64,000 nucleotides of DNA from Alphaproteobacteria bacterium. Its GTDB lineage: Bacteria > Pseudomonadota > Alphaproteobacteria > UBA7879. Shown here in pieces: positions 1 to 7,845 of this stretch. Where the stretch lies: assembly GCA_002869105.1 (NCBI GenBank), contig PKTP01000010.1:160711-224710 (forward strand), written 5' to 3'. The notes under the pieces were generated by a model. The model searched no databases, was not told where the DNA came from, and was given only the letters and a program-made list of their open reading frames with translations. Within the stretch, counting starts at the first letter, position 1. Each line of letters starts with the position of its first letter. The position numbers and the translations under genes were made by a program.

Positions 1-1
1 C

Positions 2-619
2 ACGTCTAAGACTTTTTTTAAAAATTTTTTAGTTGTGCTGACAAATCGTCGATATCAGTATTTTGCAATCATTAAAGTTTTGGCTGTTACTCTTCTCTTC
101 ATGGATATAAGTACATGCTCGTTGATGCTTGTTAACCATATGGGGGTTCAAGAGGTAGAGTATGGTTATTATGTTTTCCCTTTATTTTCCATGTATGTGA
201 TTGCCATCATTCTCTCTGAGAAAGTTATAGTCAGTAAGATTTCTATTGAGTCTATTTTAAATCTTGGTTTTGGATTTATTCTAGTGGGGAATGTTATAAC
301 CCTTATCTTAGGTCTTTTTTATTCGTTAAGCCCCGAGGCTATTCAAGGTTTGAAAATGTTAACCTATATAGGATTTGGCCTTGTTTTTGGAAATGCAACC
401 GGATGTCTTATTAATTCTGTTTCTAAGAAAGCTGGATCAGCGGCCGCATTAATGATTGCACTTGAAATGTTATTCAGTGCAGTGGGCATCACGATTATTG
501 GATATTTTTTCAATGGCAGCGCTGTACCCTATAGTTTTTCCGCAGTTATCGTGTGTATGATTGTTTTTGTGCTGACTTTTTCTATGAAAAAATTCAAATA
601 CATTCAGCCTAAAACTTAA
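2..619 (+). CDS. Partial MFS drug-efflux transporter, C-terminal half (Bcr/CflA-like)
   Basis: The reading frame is open from the first bases of the window, so the N-terminal half lies outside it; the internal GTG at 35 is probably not the true start. About five hydrophobic segments are visible. The stretch around residues 120-150 (GNATGCLINSV, then KAGSAAALMIALEM) resembles the TM10-TM11 loop of Bcr/CflA-type 12-helix drug:proton antiporters of the inner membrane. The stop overlaps the stop region of convergent mutY by 4 bases. Membership of the major facilitator superfamily is likely; the substrate is unknown. Confidence 0.6.
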   Translation, partial: TSKTFFKNFLVVLTNRRYQYFAIIKVLAVTLLFMDISTCSLMLVNHMGVQEVEYGYYVFPLFSMYVIAIILSEKVIVSKISIESILNLGFGFILVGNVITLILGLFYSLSPEAIQGLKMLTYIGFGLVFGNATGCLINSVSKKAGSAAALMIALEMLFSAVGITIIGYFFNGSAVPYSFSAVIVCMIVFVLTFSMKKFKYIQPKT

Positions 620-1635
620 TACTGATCGCTTATTTTCCTAATAACTTTTCTCATCACGGTTGGAAATGCATAATTCTCTAGATCATTTTTATCGCACCAA
701 AAACCACCTTGAGTCCATACAGGAACAGCATCTGTTTTGATGATTTCAAGAATGAGATGAAAATGCGTAAAGGTGTGCATGACTTTTATGTCACCATCAG
801 CAGGACTTTGATTTGACTCTAACCATGGTGTTGAGGGAAATTCCATCAATCCCAACAATAATCTTCCTTCTGTTCTTTTGCGAATATAAACCTGACTTTT
901 GTTATTTTCGATCCAAAAAAGGCTGGAATATCGGGTTGGTTTTGGCGTTTTTGGAGCCTTTTTTGGATAGTTTTGGGTATTTTTTGATGCAAAAGCACAA
1001 CATTTTTGTTGAATTGGGCAGTCTGTACAGGAAGGGGATGTGGGTTTGCAAATCATAGATCCTAAGTCCATGATTGATTGGGCTAAATCTCCTGGTTTGG
1101 CAACCTGAAAAATCTCTGAAATTTCGCCAGAGAATTGTTTTTTTGCTTTTGGAAAAACACCATCAAAGCACAGATAACGAGATAAAACGCTCTCTATATT
1201 GCCATCAACCACGGTTTCTGGTTGATTGAATGCGATGGTTCGAATGGCCGCGGCTGTATATGGGCCAATGCCAGGTAGGGATAGTAAGCTGGATAAATCT
1301 TCAGGAAAAACACTCTGATAGGTGCTTTCTATAACTTGTGCACATTTGAGGAGATTACGAGCCCGTTGATAGTATCCTAGACCTTGCCAGAGATGAAAAA
1401 CCTCATCCTGTGTGGCGTGCGCGAGGTGAGTGATGGTGGGCCATTTTTTAATAAAGCGATTAAAATAAGGAATGACTGTTACAACAGTTGTTTGTTGTAA
1501 CATGATTTCGCTGAGCCAGACATAATATGGATTTGGTTTAACATCAACTGCACGCCAAGGCAAAGCCCGTTGATATTGATTATACAACTGTAATAATTGC
1601 TTTTGAAAAAACAGCCGTTTTTCTGGTGTCATCAT
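616..1635 (-). CDS. mutY: A/G-specific adenine DNA glycosylase MutY
   Basis: MutY removes adenine mispaired with 8-oxoguanine in base excision repair. The catalytic Glu43 sits in LSEIMLQQT, the helix-hairpin-helix is LPGIGPYTAAAI at about 120-131, and the catalytic Asp144 is in VVDGN. Four cysteines spaced C-x6-C-x2-C-x5-C at 196-212 form the 4Fe-4S cluster. The C-terminal third is the NUDIX-like 8-oxoG recognition domain. At 339 residues the length is normal. It starts with two Met codons directly after the stop of the upstream nlpD-like gene with no gap, so the two are probably co-transcribed. Confidence 0.95.
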   Translation of the reverse strand: MMTPEKRLFFQKQLLQLYNQYQRALPWRAVDVKPNPYYVWLSEIMLQQTTVVTVIPYFNRFIKKWPTITHLAHATQDEVFHLWQGLGYYQRARNLLKCAQVIESTYQSVFPEDLSSLLSLPGIGPYTAAAIRTIAFNQPETVVDGNIESVLSRYLCFDGVFPKAKKQFSGEISEIFQVAKPGDLAQSIMDLGSMICKPTSPSCTDCPIQQKCCAFASKNTQNYPKKAPKTPKPTRYSSLFWIENNKSQVYIRKRTEGRLLLGLMEFPSTPWLESNQSPADGDIKVMHTFTHFHLILEIIKTDAVPVWTQGGFWCDKNDLENYAFPTVMRKVIRKISDQY

Positions 1636-2529
1636 TTATATATACGCGAGGGGATCATAAGTTTGACGCCCTTTTCGAATTTCAAAATGCAGTTGGGGCG
1701 CGTCAACGAAACCGGTCTTTCCAATCAATCCAAGGATTTGGCCCCGTTTGATTTTAGTATTTTCTTTAGCTGTTACTTTGGATAAGTGCGCATAGGCTGT
1801 CACCCATCCCCCTTCGTGTTTAATCAGTACAAGGTTTCCGAAGCTTTTGATACTTTGACCTGTATAAACCACAAGGCCAGTTTCAGCAGCTTTCACGGGT
1901 GAGTTTAAGGGGGCTTTGATGTTAATGCCATCATTTACTATACCGCCTTTTTTAACACCATATCTTGAGATAATGCGCCCTCCAGAAACAGGATTTTTGA
2001 ACCGTCCCTCTCTTAAAGGCAGAACAGATCCAATTCTCTTTTTGGGAGACGCTTTTCTCTGTTTCTGAGCAAGCGTTTGAGGAGAAGATCCATGAATTCT
2101 AAGTTTTTGACCAATGGATAATGTGTAAGGTTCTTGGAGATCGTTTAAGCGAACAAGTGTGGTTTGATCCATATTATATAGCCTAGAAATGCTATAGAGC
2201 GTCTCTTGAGCTTTAACAATATGATAACTGGCAGTTGGGATTTTCAAGACCTGACCTACCGATAGAACATAAGGGGCGGATAAATTATTATGTTGGATGA
2301 GATCTTCTAAAGGCATGTGATGTTTCTGGGCAATGCTATACAAAGTTTCCCCTTTTTGAATCTCATGATTAGACGTACTTGTAACTGCTGGTGGTGAGGA
2401 TGTTTTTGAGAGTGAGCGAGAGAATAGCCTTGGGAACGATACCAAAGGCGCAAGGCCACCAGGACGCCCACACATCGTTAGCAGTGTTAATATACTAATG
2501 TTTAACGCTATAAGGTAAAACCGAGCCAT
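1636..2529 (-). CDS. nlpD: LysM/M23-domain murein hydrolase activator, NlpD-like
   Basis: The 297-residue protein has an N-terminal hydrophobic export segment ending in LLTMCG, a poor lipobox, then two LysM peptidoglycan-binding repeats (about 55-98 and 102-145), a basic linker and a LytM/M23 domain (about 184-297). The zinc-binding positions are degenerate: the usual H-x-G-x-D is NDGIN, with Asn199 where the metal His should be, and the C-terminal HLHFE is QLHFE. It is therefore expected to activate an amidase during cell separation rather than cut peptidoglycan itself. In many alphaproteobacteria nlpD follows serS-surE-pcm; here surE and pcm are missing. Confidence 0.85.
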   Translation of the reverse strand: MARFYLIALNISILTLLTMCGRPGGLAPLVSFPRLFSRSLSKTSSPPAVTSTSNHEIQKGETLYSIAQKHHMPLEDLIQHNNLSAPYVLSVGQVLKIPTASYHIVKAQETLYSISRLYNMDQTTLVRLNDLQEPYTLSIGQKLRIHGSSPQTLAQKQRKASPKKRIGSVLPLREGRFKNPVSGGRIISRYGVKKGGIVNDGINIKAPLNSPVKAAETGLVVYTGQSIKSFGNLVLIKHEGGWVTAYAHLSKVTAKENTKIKRGQILGLIGKTGFVDAPQLHFEIRKGRQTYDPLAYI

Positions 2530-2552
2530 AGAGCAAGTTTACACCAAAACTC

Positions 2553-3830
2553 TTAGGAGAGAATAATTTTGCCATTCATGTAGGAATGAAGAACGGGAGG
2601 GATAACAATAGATCCATCTTCTTGTTGGTAGTTTTCCAAAAGAGCAACCAAGGTTCGACCCACTGCTAAACCAGAACCATTCAGGGTATGAATGAATTCG
2701 GGTTTGGTTTTTTTCCCTTCAGATAAAGGACGATAACGCGCTTTGAGTCGCCGAGATTGATAGTCACCAAAAGAAGAACAGCTAGAGATCTCTCTATAAG
2801 TGTTTTGACTTGGGATCCAGGCTTCAAGATCATAGGTTTTTTGAGCGTGAAACCCAAGATCACCTGAACAAAGCAACATAACACGGTAAGGAATTTCCAG
2901 GGCTTGAAGGATATACTCCGCAGCTGAGAGCATGCGCTGATGCTCTTGTTCTGCCATATAGTGTGGAACAAAACTAACCAATTCGACTTTATTAAATTGA
3001 TGTAAACGAATGATTCCCCTGGTATCACGCCCAGCAGCACCAGCTTCCGAGCGAAAACAAGGGGTATAAGCAACATAGCGCAAAGAAAGCTGATCTTGGT
3101 CATAAATTTGATCAGCGGCAAGATTGGTTAGGCTAACCTCGGCCGTTGGGATCAGCCAGTGATTCGTTGTTGTTTGAAAAGATTCTTCCCCAAATTTGGG
3201 GAGTTGTCCTGTGGCAAATAGGGCGGAATCACGCACTAAGAGCGGTGGTGAAATTTCTTCATACCCAAATTTGGTGGTGTGGATATCAAGCATAAAATGG
3301 GCCAGTGCTCGCTCCAATTTAGCAAGGTCACCCTTAAGGACAACAAATCGACTTCCAGACATTTTAACAGCAGATTCAAAGTCCATAAGCCCCATGCTAA
3401 CACCCAGTTCGTCGTGGGATTTGGCGGCAAACGTAAGAGGTTGGGGTTCACCCCACGTGCGAATGAGGGCATTATCAGTTTCATCCTGACCGGTAGGAAC
3501 ATCGCTGGCGATCAAGTTAGGAAGATGAGAGAGAAGCAAATGAAGTGTTTCTGACAGAGCTGTTTTTTTTTCTTCTAAATCTTGACTCTCTGTTCGAATT
3601 TTAACACCCGTCTCTTGAAGCTCTTCGGTAGCGTCTCCCTGTCTTTTAGCCTGCGCCATTTCTTGAGCCAGAAGATTCTTTTGATGCTGAAGGTCTTGGA
3701 GCTTGGTTTGTACGGTACGCAGATTTTCATCTGTGGTCAAAATTTCAGTCAAATCTACATCTAATCCACGCTTGGTGCACATTTCTTCAAAATGCTTTGG
3801 TGTGTCACGGAGTAATTTTATATCGATCAT
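2553..3830 (-). CDS. serS: Seryl-tRNA synthetase
   Basis: This 425-residue class II synthetase charges tRNA-Ser with serine. It begins MIDIKLLRDTP, followed by the charged coiled-coil arm (about 30-105) that grips the long variable arm of tRNA-Ser. The catalytic domain carries motif 2 (YTPCFRSEAGAAGRDTRG) and motif 3 near the end (LNGSGLAVGRTLVALLENYQ). Its ATG overlaps the tatC stop in an ATGA, which makes it the distal partner of the tatABC operon, an order common in alphaproteobacteria. Confidence 0.97.
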   Translation of the reverse strand: MIDIKLLRDTPKHFEEMCTKRGLDVDLTEILTTDENLRTVQTKLQDLQHQKNLLAQEMAQAKRQGDATEELQETGVKIRTESQDLEEKKTALSETLHLLLSHLPNLIASDVPTGQDETDNALIRTWGEPQPLTFAAKSHDELGVSMGLMDFESAVKMSGSRFVVLKGDLAKLERALAHFMLDIHTTKFGYEEISPPLLVRDSALFATGQLPKFGEESFQTTTNHWLIPTAEVSLTNLAADQIYDQDQLSLRYVAYTPCFRSEAGAAGRDTRGIIRLHQFNKVELVSFVPHYMAEQEHQRMLSAAEYILQALEIPYRVMLLCSGDLGFHAQKTYDLEAWIPSQNTYREISSCSSFGDYQSRRLKARYRPLSEGKKTKPEFIHTLNGSGLAVGRTLVALLENYQQEDGSIVIPPVLHSYMNGKIILS

Positions 3831-4558
3831 TTTTCTCTCTTATTTATCATACGTAAAAAAAGGATGGTTCCTTCATATAGCAACACCAATGGAATTGCTA
3901 GTGCAACCTGGCTTAACAGATCAGGCGGGGTTAAAAAGGCGGCTAAGGTGAAGATAAAAACCACGACATATTTTCTGTTTTTTTGAAGAGACGATCGATG
4001 AAGGATCCCTGTCTGAACTAAGAAGATCAGGATGATTGGCAATTGAAAGCTTAAGCCAAAAACCAAAACAAACAGGCCGAAAAAGTGAATTGAATTCTCT
4101 AAGTTGGCAAGAAGAGGAATGGTTGTGCTGCCCAGATTTTGTGCTGTTGTCATGAAAAAGAGTAGCGCGTTTGGTAAAACCACTAAGAAAAGAAAAAAAG
4201 AACCTAAAAGAAAAAAGAGTGGAAAACTCAAAAGTAAGGCGTAAAGCCACTTTTTTTCTTTTTTATATAGGCCGGGAACCATGAATTGATAAAGCTGATA
4301 CTCAATGATGGGCACAATCAGGCATGAGATAGACCAAAGAGAGAGTTTTAGTTTGATAAAAAACGCTTCTGGTAAGCTGCCGTATACAAATTGAAAAGAG
4401 GGGTATTTTGCCTCTAATACGATGTGGTGGGTATAGGTGAGAATCAGGTTTAGCAGAGGTTTGCTGGCCCAAAAGAACGACACTAGAAAAACAATAACAA
4501 AGCAGCCAAGGGTGATGAGAAAGCGTTGCTTAAGTTCAGCCAGGTTGCTACTGATCAT
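3827..4558 (-). CDS. tatC: Sec-independent translocase subunit TatC
   Basis: TatC is the polytopic core receptor of the twin-arginine pathway, which exports folded, often cofactor-bearing proteins. The 243-residue protein has six hydrophobic segments. The N-terminal cytoplasmic part with LKQRFLITLGCF and the first periplasmic loop containing PSFQFVYGSLPEAFFIKLKLS match the family. It overlaps tatB by 11 bases and serS by 4, so tatA-tatB-tatC-serS form one operon. The low-complexity C terminus looks normal. Confidence 0.95.
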   Translation of the reverse strand: MISSNLAELKQRFLITLGCFVIVFLVSFFWASKPLLNLILTYTHHIVLEAKYPSFQFVYGSLPEAFFIKLKLSLWSISCLIVPIIEYQLYQFMVPGLYKKEKKWLYALLLSFPLFFLLGSFFLFLVVLPNALLFFMTTAQNLGSTTIPLLANLENSIHFFGLFVLVFGLSFQLPIILIFLVQTGILHRSSLQKNRKYVVVFIFTLAAFLTPPDLLSQVALAIPLVLLYEGTILFLRMINKREK

Positions 4559-4802
4559 TTTTGGTTTGAGAGGTTAGAGGCTGCTTGGTGTGGGCTTCTT
4601 TTTCGGCATTGGTACGATAGGCATCAATTTCAGCCTGTTGCAGGTGATTCTTTAATTCATTCTTGAAAGAGAGCCACATTTTCTGGAACTTGCTGTACCA
4701 CTTTCCAAGATTAAACAGTATTTTGGCAAAATCTTTTTTATTCCACAATAAGCCGACAAGCAGCGTAATGAGGCATATTTCATAAAAACCAACGCCAACC
4801 AT
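4548..4802 (-). CDS. tatB: Sec-independent translocase subunit TatB
   Basis: This 84-residue protein has a short N-terminal transmembrane helix starting MVGVGFYEICLITLLVG, with the conserved early Glu at position 8, then an amphipathic helix and a charged polar tail. The hinge that is usually G-P is replaced by LWNKKD, and the protein is short for TatB. Assignment rests on its place between tatA and tatC: its ATG overlaps the tatA stop by one base (TAATG) and its end overlaps tatC. Confidence 0.85.
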   Translation of the reverse strand: MVGVGFYEICLITLLVGLLWNKKDFAKILFNLGKWYSKFQKMWLSFKNELKNHLQQAEIDAYRTNAEKEAHTKQPLTSQTKNDQ

Positions 4803-4960
4803 TATTTTTTTTTCTTTTTTTTATCGTTGGAGTCAGCGCCTTTACGAAAAGCCCTGATGCCTTCTCCAAGCTCTGACATCAGGTTTTTGATGCGTCCGGA
4901 ACCAAACAGCAGGAGAACGATGAGAGCAATAAGCAGAATTTGAAAAAAACCAACAGACAT
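4802..4960 (-). CDS. tatA: Sec-independent translocase subunit TatA
   Basis: A 52-residue gene read directly from the minus strand. It begins MSVGFFQILLIALIVLLLFG, continues with the FGSGRIKNL hinge and an amphipathic helix containing SELGEGIRAFRKG, and ends in a run of lysines. This is the TatA pore-forming subunit: one membrane helix, conserved FG hinge, amphipathic helix and basic tail. An AAAGG Shine-Dalgarno lies just upstream of the ATG at 4960. The stop overlaps the tatB start by one base. It is the first gene of the tatA-tatB-tatC-serS operon. Confidence 0.93.
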   Translation of the reverse strand: MSVGFFQILLIALIVLLLFGSGRIKNLMSELGEGIRAFRKGADSNDKKKKKK

Positions 4961-5115
4961 AAAGGACCTTTTTTTTTATACTATACAATATGTTAGTCGT
5001 TTCATCATCCTCAATAATAAGTTGGCTCCATATCCTGGTGTTGCATAAAAACATCACAAATAAAAAATGTAAGAGGCAAAAGGACATTTTTATCTTAATT
5101 CTGTTGCACGGATGT

Positions 5116-5143
5116 TTGCCCCTCAATATGGTATAGATATAGT
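5116..5143 (+). promoter_or_regulatory. Probable sigma70-type promoter of the beta-barrel gene
   Basis: TTGCCC at 5116-5121 and TATAGT at 5138-5143 are separated by 16 bases. The start codon follows at 5162 behind a good AGGAG ribosome site. An alternative pair (TTGCAC at 5104, TATGGT 17 bases later) is also visible, so the exact promoter is inferred. Confidence 0.4.
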
Positions 5144-5161
5144 TAATAATATTAGGAGAAT

Positions 5162-5806
5162 ATGATGAATAAACTACTTATGTCTGCATCAGCTCTTGCT
5201 CTCGTAGCAATGTCTGGTCAAGCAATGAATGACGGTTTCAACACTTATGTTAAACTTGGTTACTCTGGAACTAAAGCAAAAGGTAAAACAGTTAATGCCG
5301 GTGCTGTTCGCGGTACATCTCAAGACAAACTTGGAAATGGTTTCCTTGGTGGTCTAGGGGTAGGTTACTGGAACACGCTAAGCAACAAATTGATGCTTGG
5401 TGTATCAGTTGGTTTTAACTACGATACTGGTAAAGCTAAAGTTGGTAACAAAACTTTTCCTGCTGCTTCTGCTGGTAAAGTCACTTTTGAACCAAAGCAC
5501 AACATTGATCTGACTCTTAAAGTAGGTCGTATGTTCAACGAAAAAATGTCTGGTTACTTAGGTCTAGGTCATGAATTCGGTTTCGGTCGTTACAAATTCG
5601 GAACTGTTAAAGACAACGTACGGACTTTCTCACTTGTTCCACACTTGGGTGTAATGGGTAAACTACACGAGAAAGTATCTTGGTTGGGTGAAGTTGGATA
5701 CAAATTCGCAACTAACGTAAGCGGACTTAAATCTGACCACAAAGCTCTTACTGACAAAAAACCACACGGTTTCCAAGCTAAAGTTGGTGTTTCTTACCAC
5801 TTCTAG
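5162..5806 (+). CDS. Outer-membrane beta-barrel protein (OmpA-like 8-strand/opacity family)
   Basis: The 214-residue protein has a signal peptide (MMNKLLMSASALALVAMSGQA, cleavage near AMA/N) and alternating polar/hydrophobic strands rich in Gly and aromatics, and it ends in Phe (VSYHF), the typical C-terminal outer-membrane barrel signature recognised by BamA. Size and pattern fit a small porin-like or adhesin barrel as found on many alphaproteobacterial surfaces. A strong AGGAG site precedes the ATG and a strong terminator follows, so it is a stand-alone and probably highly expressed gene. Its preferred codons look more uniform than those of its neighbours. Confidence 0.8.
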   Translation: MMNKLLMSASALALVAMSGQAMNDGFNTYVKLGYSGTKAKGKTVNAGAVRGTSQDKLGNGFLGGLGVGYWNTLSNKLMLGVSVGFNYDTGKAKVGNKTFPAASAGKVTFEPKHNIDLTLKVGRMFNEKMSGYLGLGHEFGFGRYKFGTVKDNVRTFSLVPHLGVMGKLHEKVSWLGEVGYKFATNVSGLKSDHKALTDKKPHGFQAKVGVSYHF

Positions 5807-5827
5807 TTGTGAAACAGTTAAGGTTTC

Positions 5828-5855
5828 AAAGGGCTCCTTTAGGAGCCCTTTTTTT
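5828..5855 (+). terminator. Rho-independent terminator after the beta-barrel gene
   Basis: GGGCTCC (5831-5837), loop TTTA, GGAGCCC (5842-5848) and then seven T. This is a near-perfect intrinsic terminator on the plus strand. Confidence 0.93.
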
Positions 5856-5919
5856 GTCGCTTTGCACGCGGTTCGAATTAAGATAATCTGGCATTAAATA
5901 AATTATCAGGAGAGGTAGC

Positions 5920-6698
5920 ATGTTCTATCGTAATAAGTTCTTTTTATATGGTATCGCAACCACATTGATCGGTATGATGACGATACTGGCTTTTGATCGC
6001 TTGGTTCTTGGGGTGCGCTTTACAACCCAGAACTATGAACTTAAATTACTCGAGGGTGATTTAGCGCGCACCACCGAAGAAGCGTTGGAGCTTGAGCAAC
6101 ACCTTACGCAGCTGAAAAAACAAATTAACATTATTAAACCTCTGGCAGCTTTAAGTTTGGATCAACAACAGCAGCTTATGGAATCGGAGCAAGCGTTTAC
6201 CAGAGCCCAAGAAAAAATTATGGCGTTAAGTTTAGTCATGGATCGTTTGAAAAATCAGTTTTGGACGAAACTGAAGTTATTTAGCCAGCGTTTTCCAGGC
6301 ATGATTGAATACAAGAATGGTCGCTATAGCTTTAACACTGCTTTGTTCTTTGCCAGCGCGTCTGCAGATCTCAATGAGCAAGGACAGTTTATGCTTGAGG
6401 AATTTGCTGAATTTTTAGGCCAATTTATTGCCCAGGCCCCCTTAGGTCTTAATTGGTTTATCCGCGTTGATGGTCATACCGATTCTGAACCGATCGATAC
6501 AAAAGAGTTTCCATCCAACTGGCAATTAGCAAGTGCAAGGGCGATTGAGGTTGCTAGCTATTTAATTGAGCGAGGGGTGTGCCGGCAAAGTATTTAGCGC
6601 CTACAAGCTTTAGCTCTTATTGGCCATTGGTTGAGGGAATCTCAGAGGAAGCTATGGAAAAAAACCGTCGTATTGAGTTTACGCTCTCTCATTACTAA
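5920..6698 (+). pseudogene. OmpA/MotB-type peptidoglycan-binding membrane protein, frameshifted near its end
   Basis: The intact frame runs 5920-6597. It has one N-terminal membrane anchor, a long coiled coil (about 45-125), then an OmpA-like domain with FFASASADLNEQG and VDGHTDSEPI. The frame stops at GVCRQSI, but removing two bases from the GTGTG at 6577-6581 restores the rest of the domain to 6698, including the NRRIEFTL signature that completes OmpA/MotB domains. The N-terminal anchor plus coiled coil resembles the alphaproteobacterial peptidoglycan-binding proteins related to MotB. Either a 2-base slippage mutation or a sequence error broke it. Confidence 0.8.
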
Positions 6699-6705
6699 AG
6701 GGCAT

Positions 6706-7488
6706 TTAAGCTAAGGTTAATAGAACAGGCGCGTGATCAGAGGGGCGGGTGTTCCCTCTGGTCTCAGTGTCCACCTCAACTTTATCGATGCAATCAGCGG
6801 CTTGGGGGGAAACGAGGAAGTGATCAATCCGCAAGCCACGATTCTGTTCCCAGGAACCTTGGCGATAATCCCACCAGGTATAAAAAGTTTCAGGATTCAA
6901 ATCATGCGCTTTTTGATAGGCAGCCGCGGCATCAATCCAGCCGGCATTGGTCAGTTTTCGTAGCGCCTGACGTTCCACAGGGCTGGCAAGAATACGGTCT
7001 TGAAACTTTTTAACATCATAAACGTCTTGATCAAAGGGAGCGATGTTGTAATCCCCCCCTAAAATAATTTTTTCATTTAAGCTCAATAGCGTGTTGGTGT
7101 GATGGTATAAATTATCTAAAAAACGTAGTTTGTAGAGATACTTATCATGACCAACTTCCTGACCATTGGGAACGTAAATACTGGCAACCCGAACCTGATT
7201 GGTGACGGCTTCAAGATAACGCGCTTGTGCTGGGTCTTCTTGTCCAGAAAAGCCAACCTGGATATCCTCGAGGGGGTATTTTGAGAGGATGGCAACACCG
7301 TTATAGCTCTTTTGACCGTGGATGGCGATGTTGTAGCCACTGTCCTCAATAAATTCACGGGGAAACGCTTCATCTAAAACTTTGGTTTCTTGCAGGAGAA
7401 CAACGTCGGGCGAGACTTTTTGAAGCCAGGAAATCAATTGATCAAGGCGCGTGCGAATCGAGTTGATGTTCCAGCTAGCAATAAGCAT
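6706..7488 (-). CDS. xthA: Exodeoxyribonuclease III (AP endonuclease, XthA/ExoA)
   Basis: This Mg-dependent nuclease cleaves abasic sites and trims 3' ends in base excision repair. Family motifs are visible: LIASWNINSIRTR at the N terminus, LQETK (metal Glu), IYVPNG, GGDYNIAP (catalytic Asp/Asn), and RIDHFLVS and SDHAPV at the C terminus. The ATG at 7488 (260 residues) is preferred over an in-frame upstream codon because the family starts just before IASWNINS, and this start leaves a 2-base gap to the preceding Fe-S carrier gene. Confidence 0.95.
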   Translation of the reverse strand: MLIASWNINSIRTRLDQLISWLQKVSPDVVLLQETKVLDEAFPREFIEDSGYNIAIHGQKSYNGVAILSKYPLEDIQVGFSGQEDPAQARYLEAVTNQVRVASIYVPNGQEVGHDKYLYKLRFLDNLYHHTNTLLSLNEKIILGGDYNIAPFDQDVYDVKKFQDRILASPVERQALRKLTNAGWIDAAAAYQKAHDLNPETFYTWWDYRQGSWEQNRGLRIDHFLVSPQAADCIDKVEVDTETRGNTRPSDHAPVLLTLA

Positions 7489-7490
7489 TG

Positions 7491-7817
7491 TCACACCGAA
7501 AACGAACTGCCACAGCCACAAGATGAAGCTGCATCAGGGTTGTTGACTTTAAAATAGCTGCCAATTAAATCTTCAACATAATCGATTTGAGCATTTTCTA
7601 AGAAAGGCTGAGAAACCGTGTCAATGGCAATTTTGACACCCTCTTGTTCAATGATCAAATCTTCATCAGATGCTTGTGGATCAACCCGAAATTGATATTG
7701 AAAGCCATTGCAGCCCCCCGCATCGATACAAATACGAAAGACAGAATCCTCTTCTTTTGTTGAGAGGAGCTTGGTGATGTGTTTGTGAGCACGTGGTGAT
7801 AAAAAATCTTGTCTCAT
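7491..7817 (-). CDS. erpA: A-type iron-sulfur cluster carrier (ErpA/IscA, HesB family)
   Basis: The protein of about 108 residues delivers Fe-S clusters to apo-enzymes. The three cluster cysteines are present: one in GGCNGFQYQF and two in the C-terminal SSCGCGSSF. The ATG at 7817 is preferred; a TTG three codons upstream (7826) is the alternative. It lies 2 bases from xthA and is probably translated with it. ErpA versus IscA cannot be settled from the sequence alone, and no suf/isc genes are nearby. Confidence 0.88.
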   Translation of the reverse strand: MRQDFLSPRAHKHITKLLSTKEEDSVFRICIDAGGCNGFQYQFRVDPQASDEDLIIEQEGVKIAIDTVSQPFLENAQIDYVEDLIGSYFKVNNPDAASSCGCGSSFSV

Positions 7818-7845
7818 TTGATCCAAAACTTCTTTGTTTTATTGA

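Noticed and set aside
35..619. GTG at 35 as the true start of the first gene
   Set aside because: The frame is open to the window edge and the protein begins in the middle of a 12-helix transporter.
5868..5880. GGTTCGAATT resembling a tRNA T-arm
   Set aside because: No acceptor, D or anticodon stems around it.
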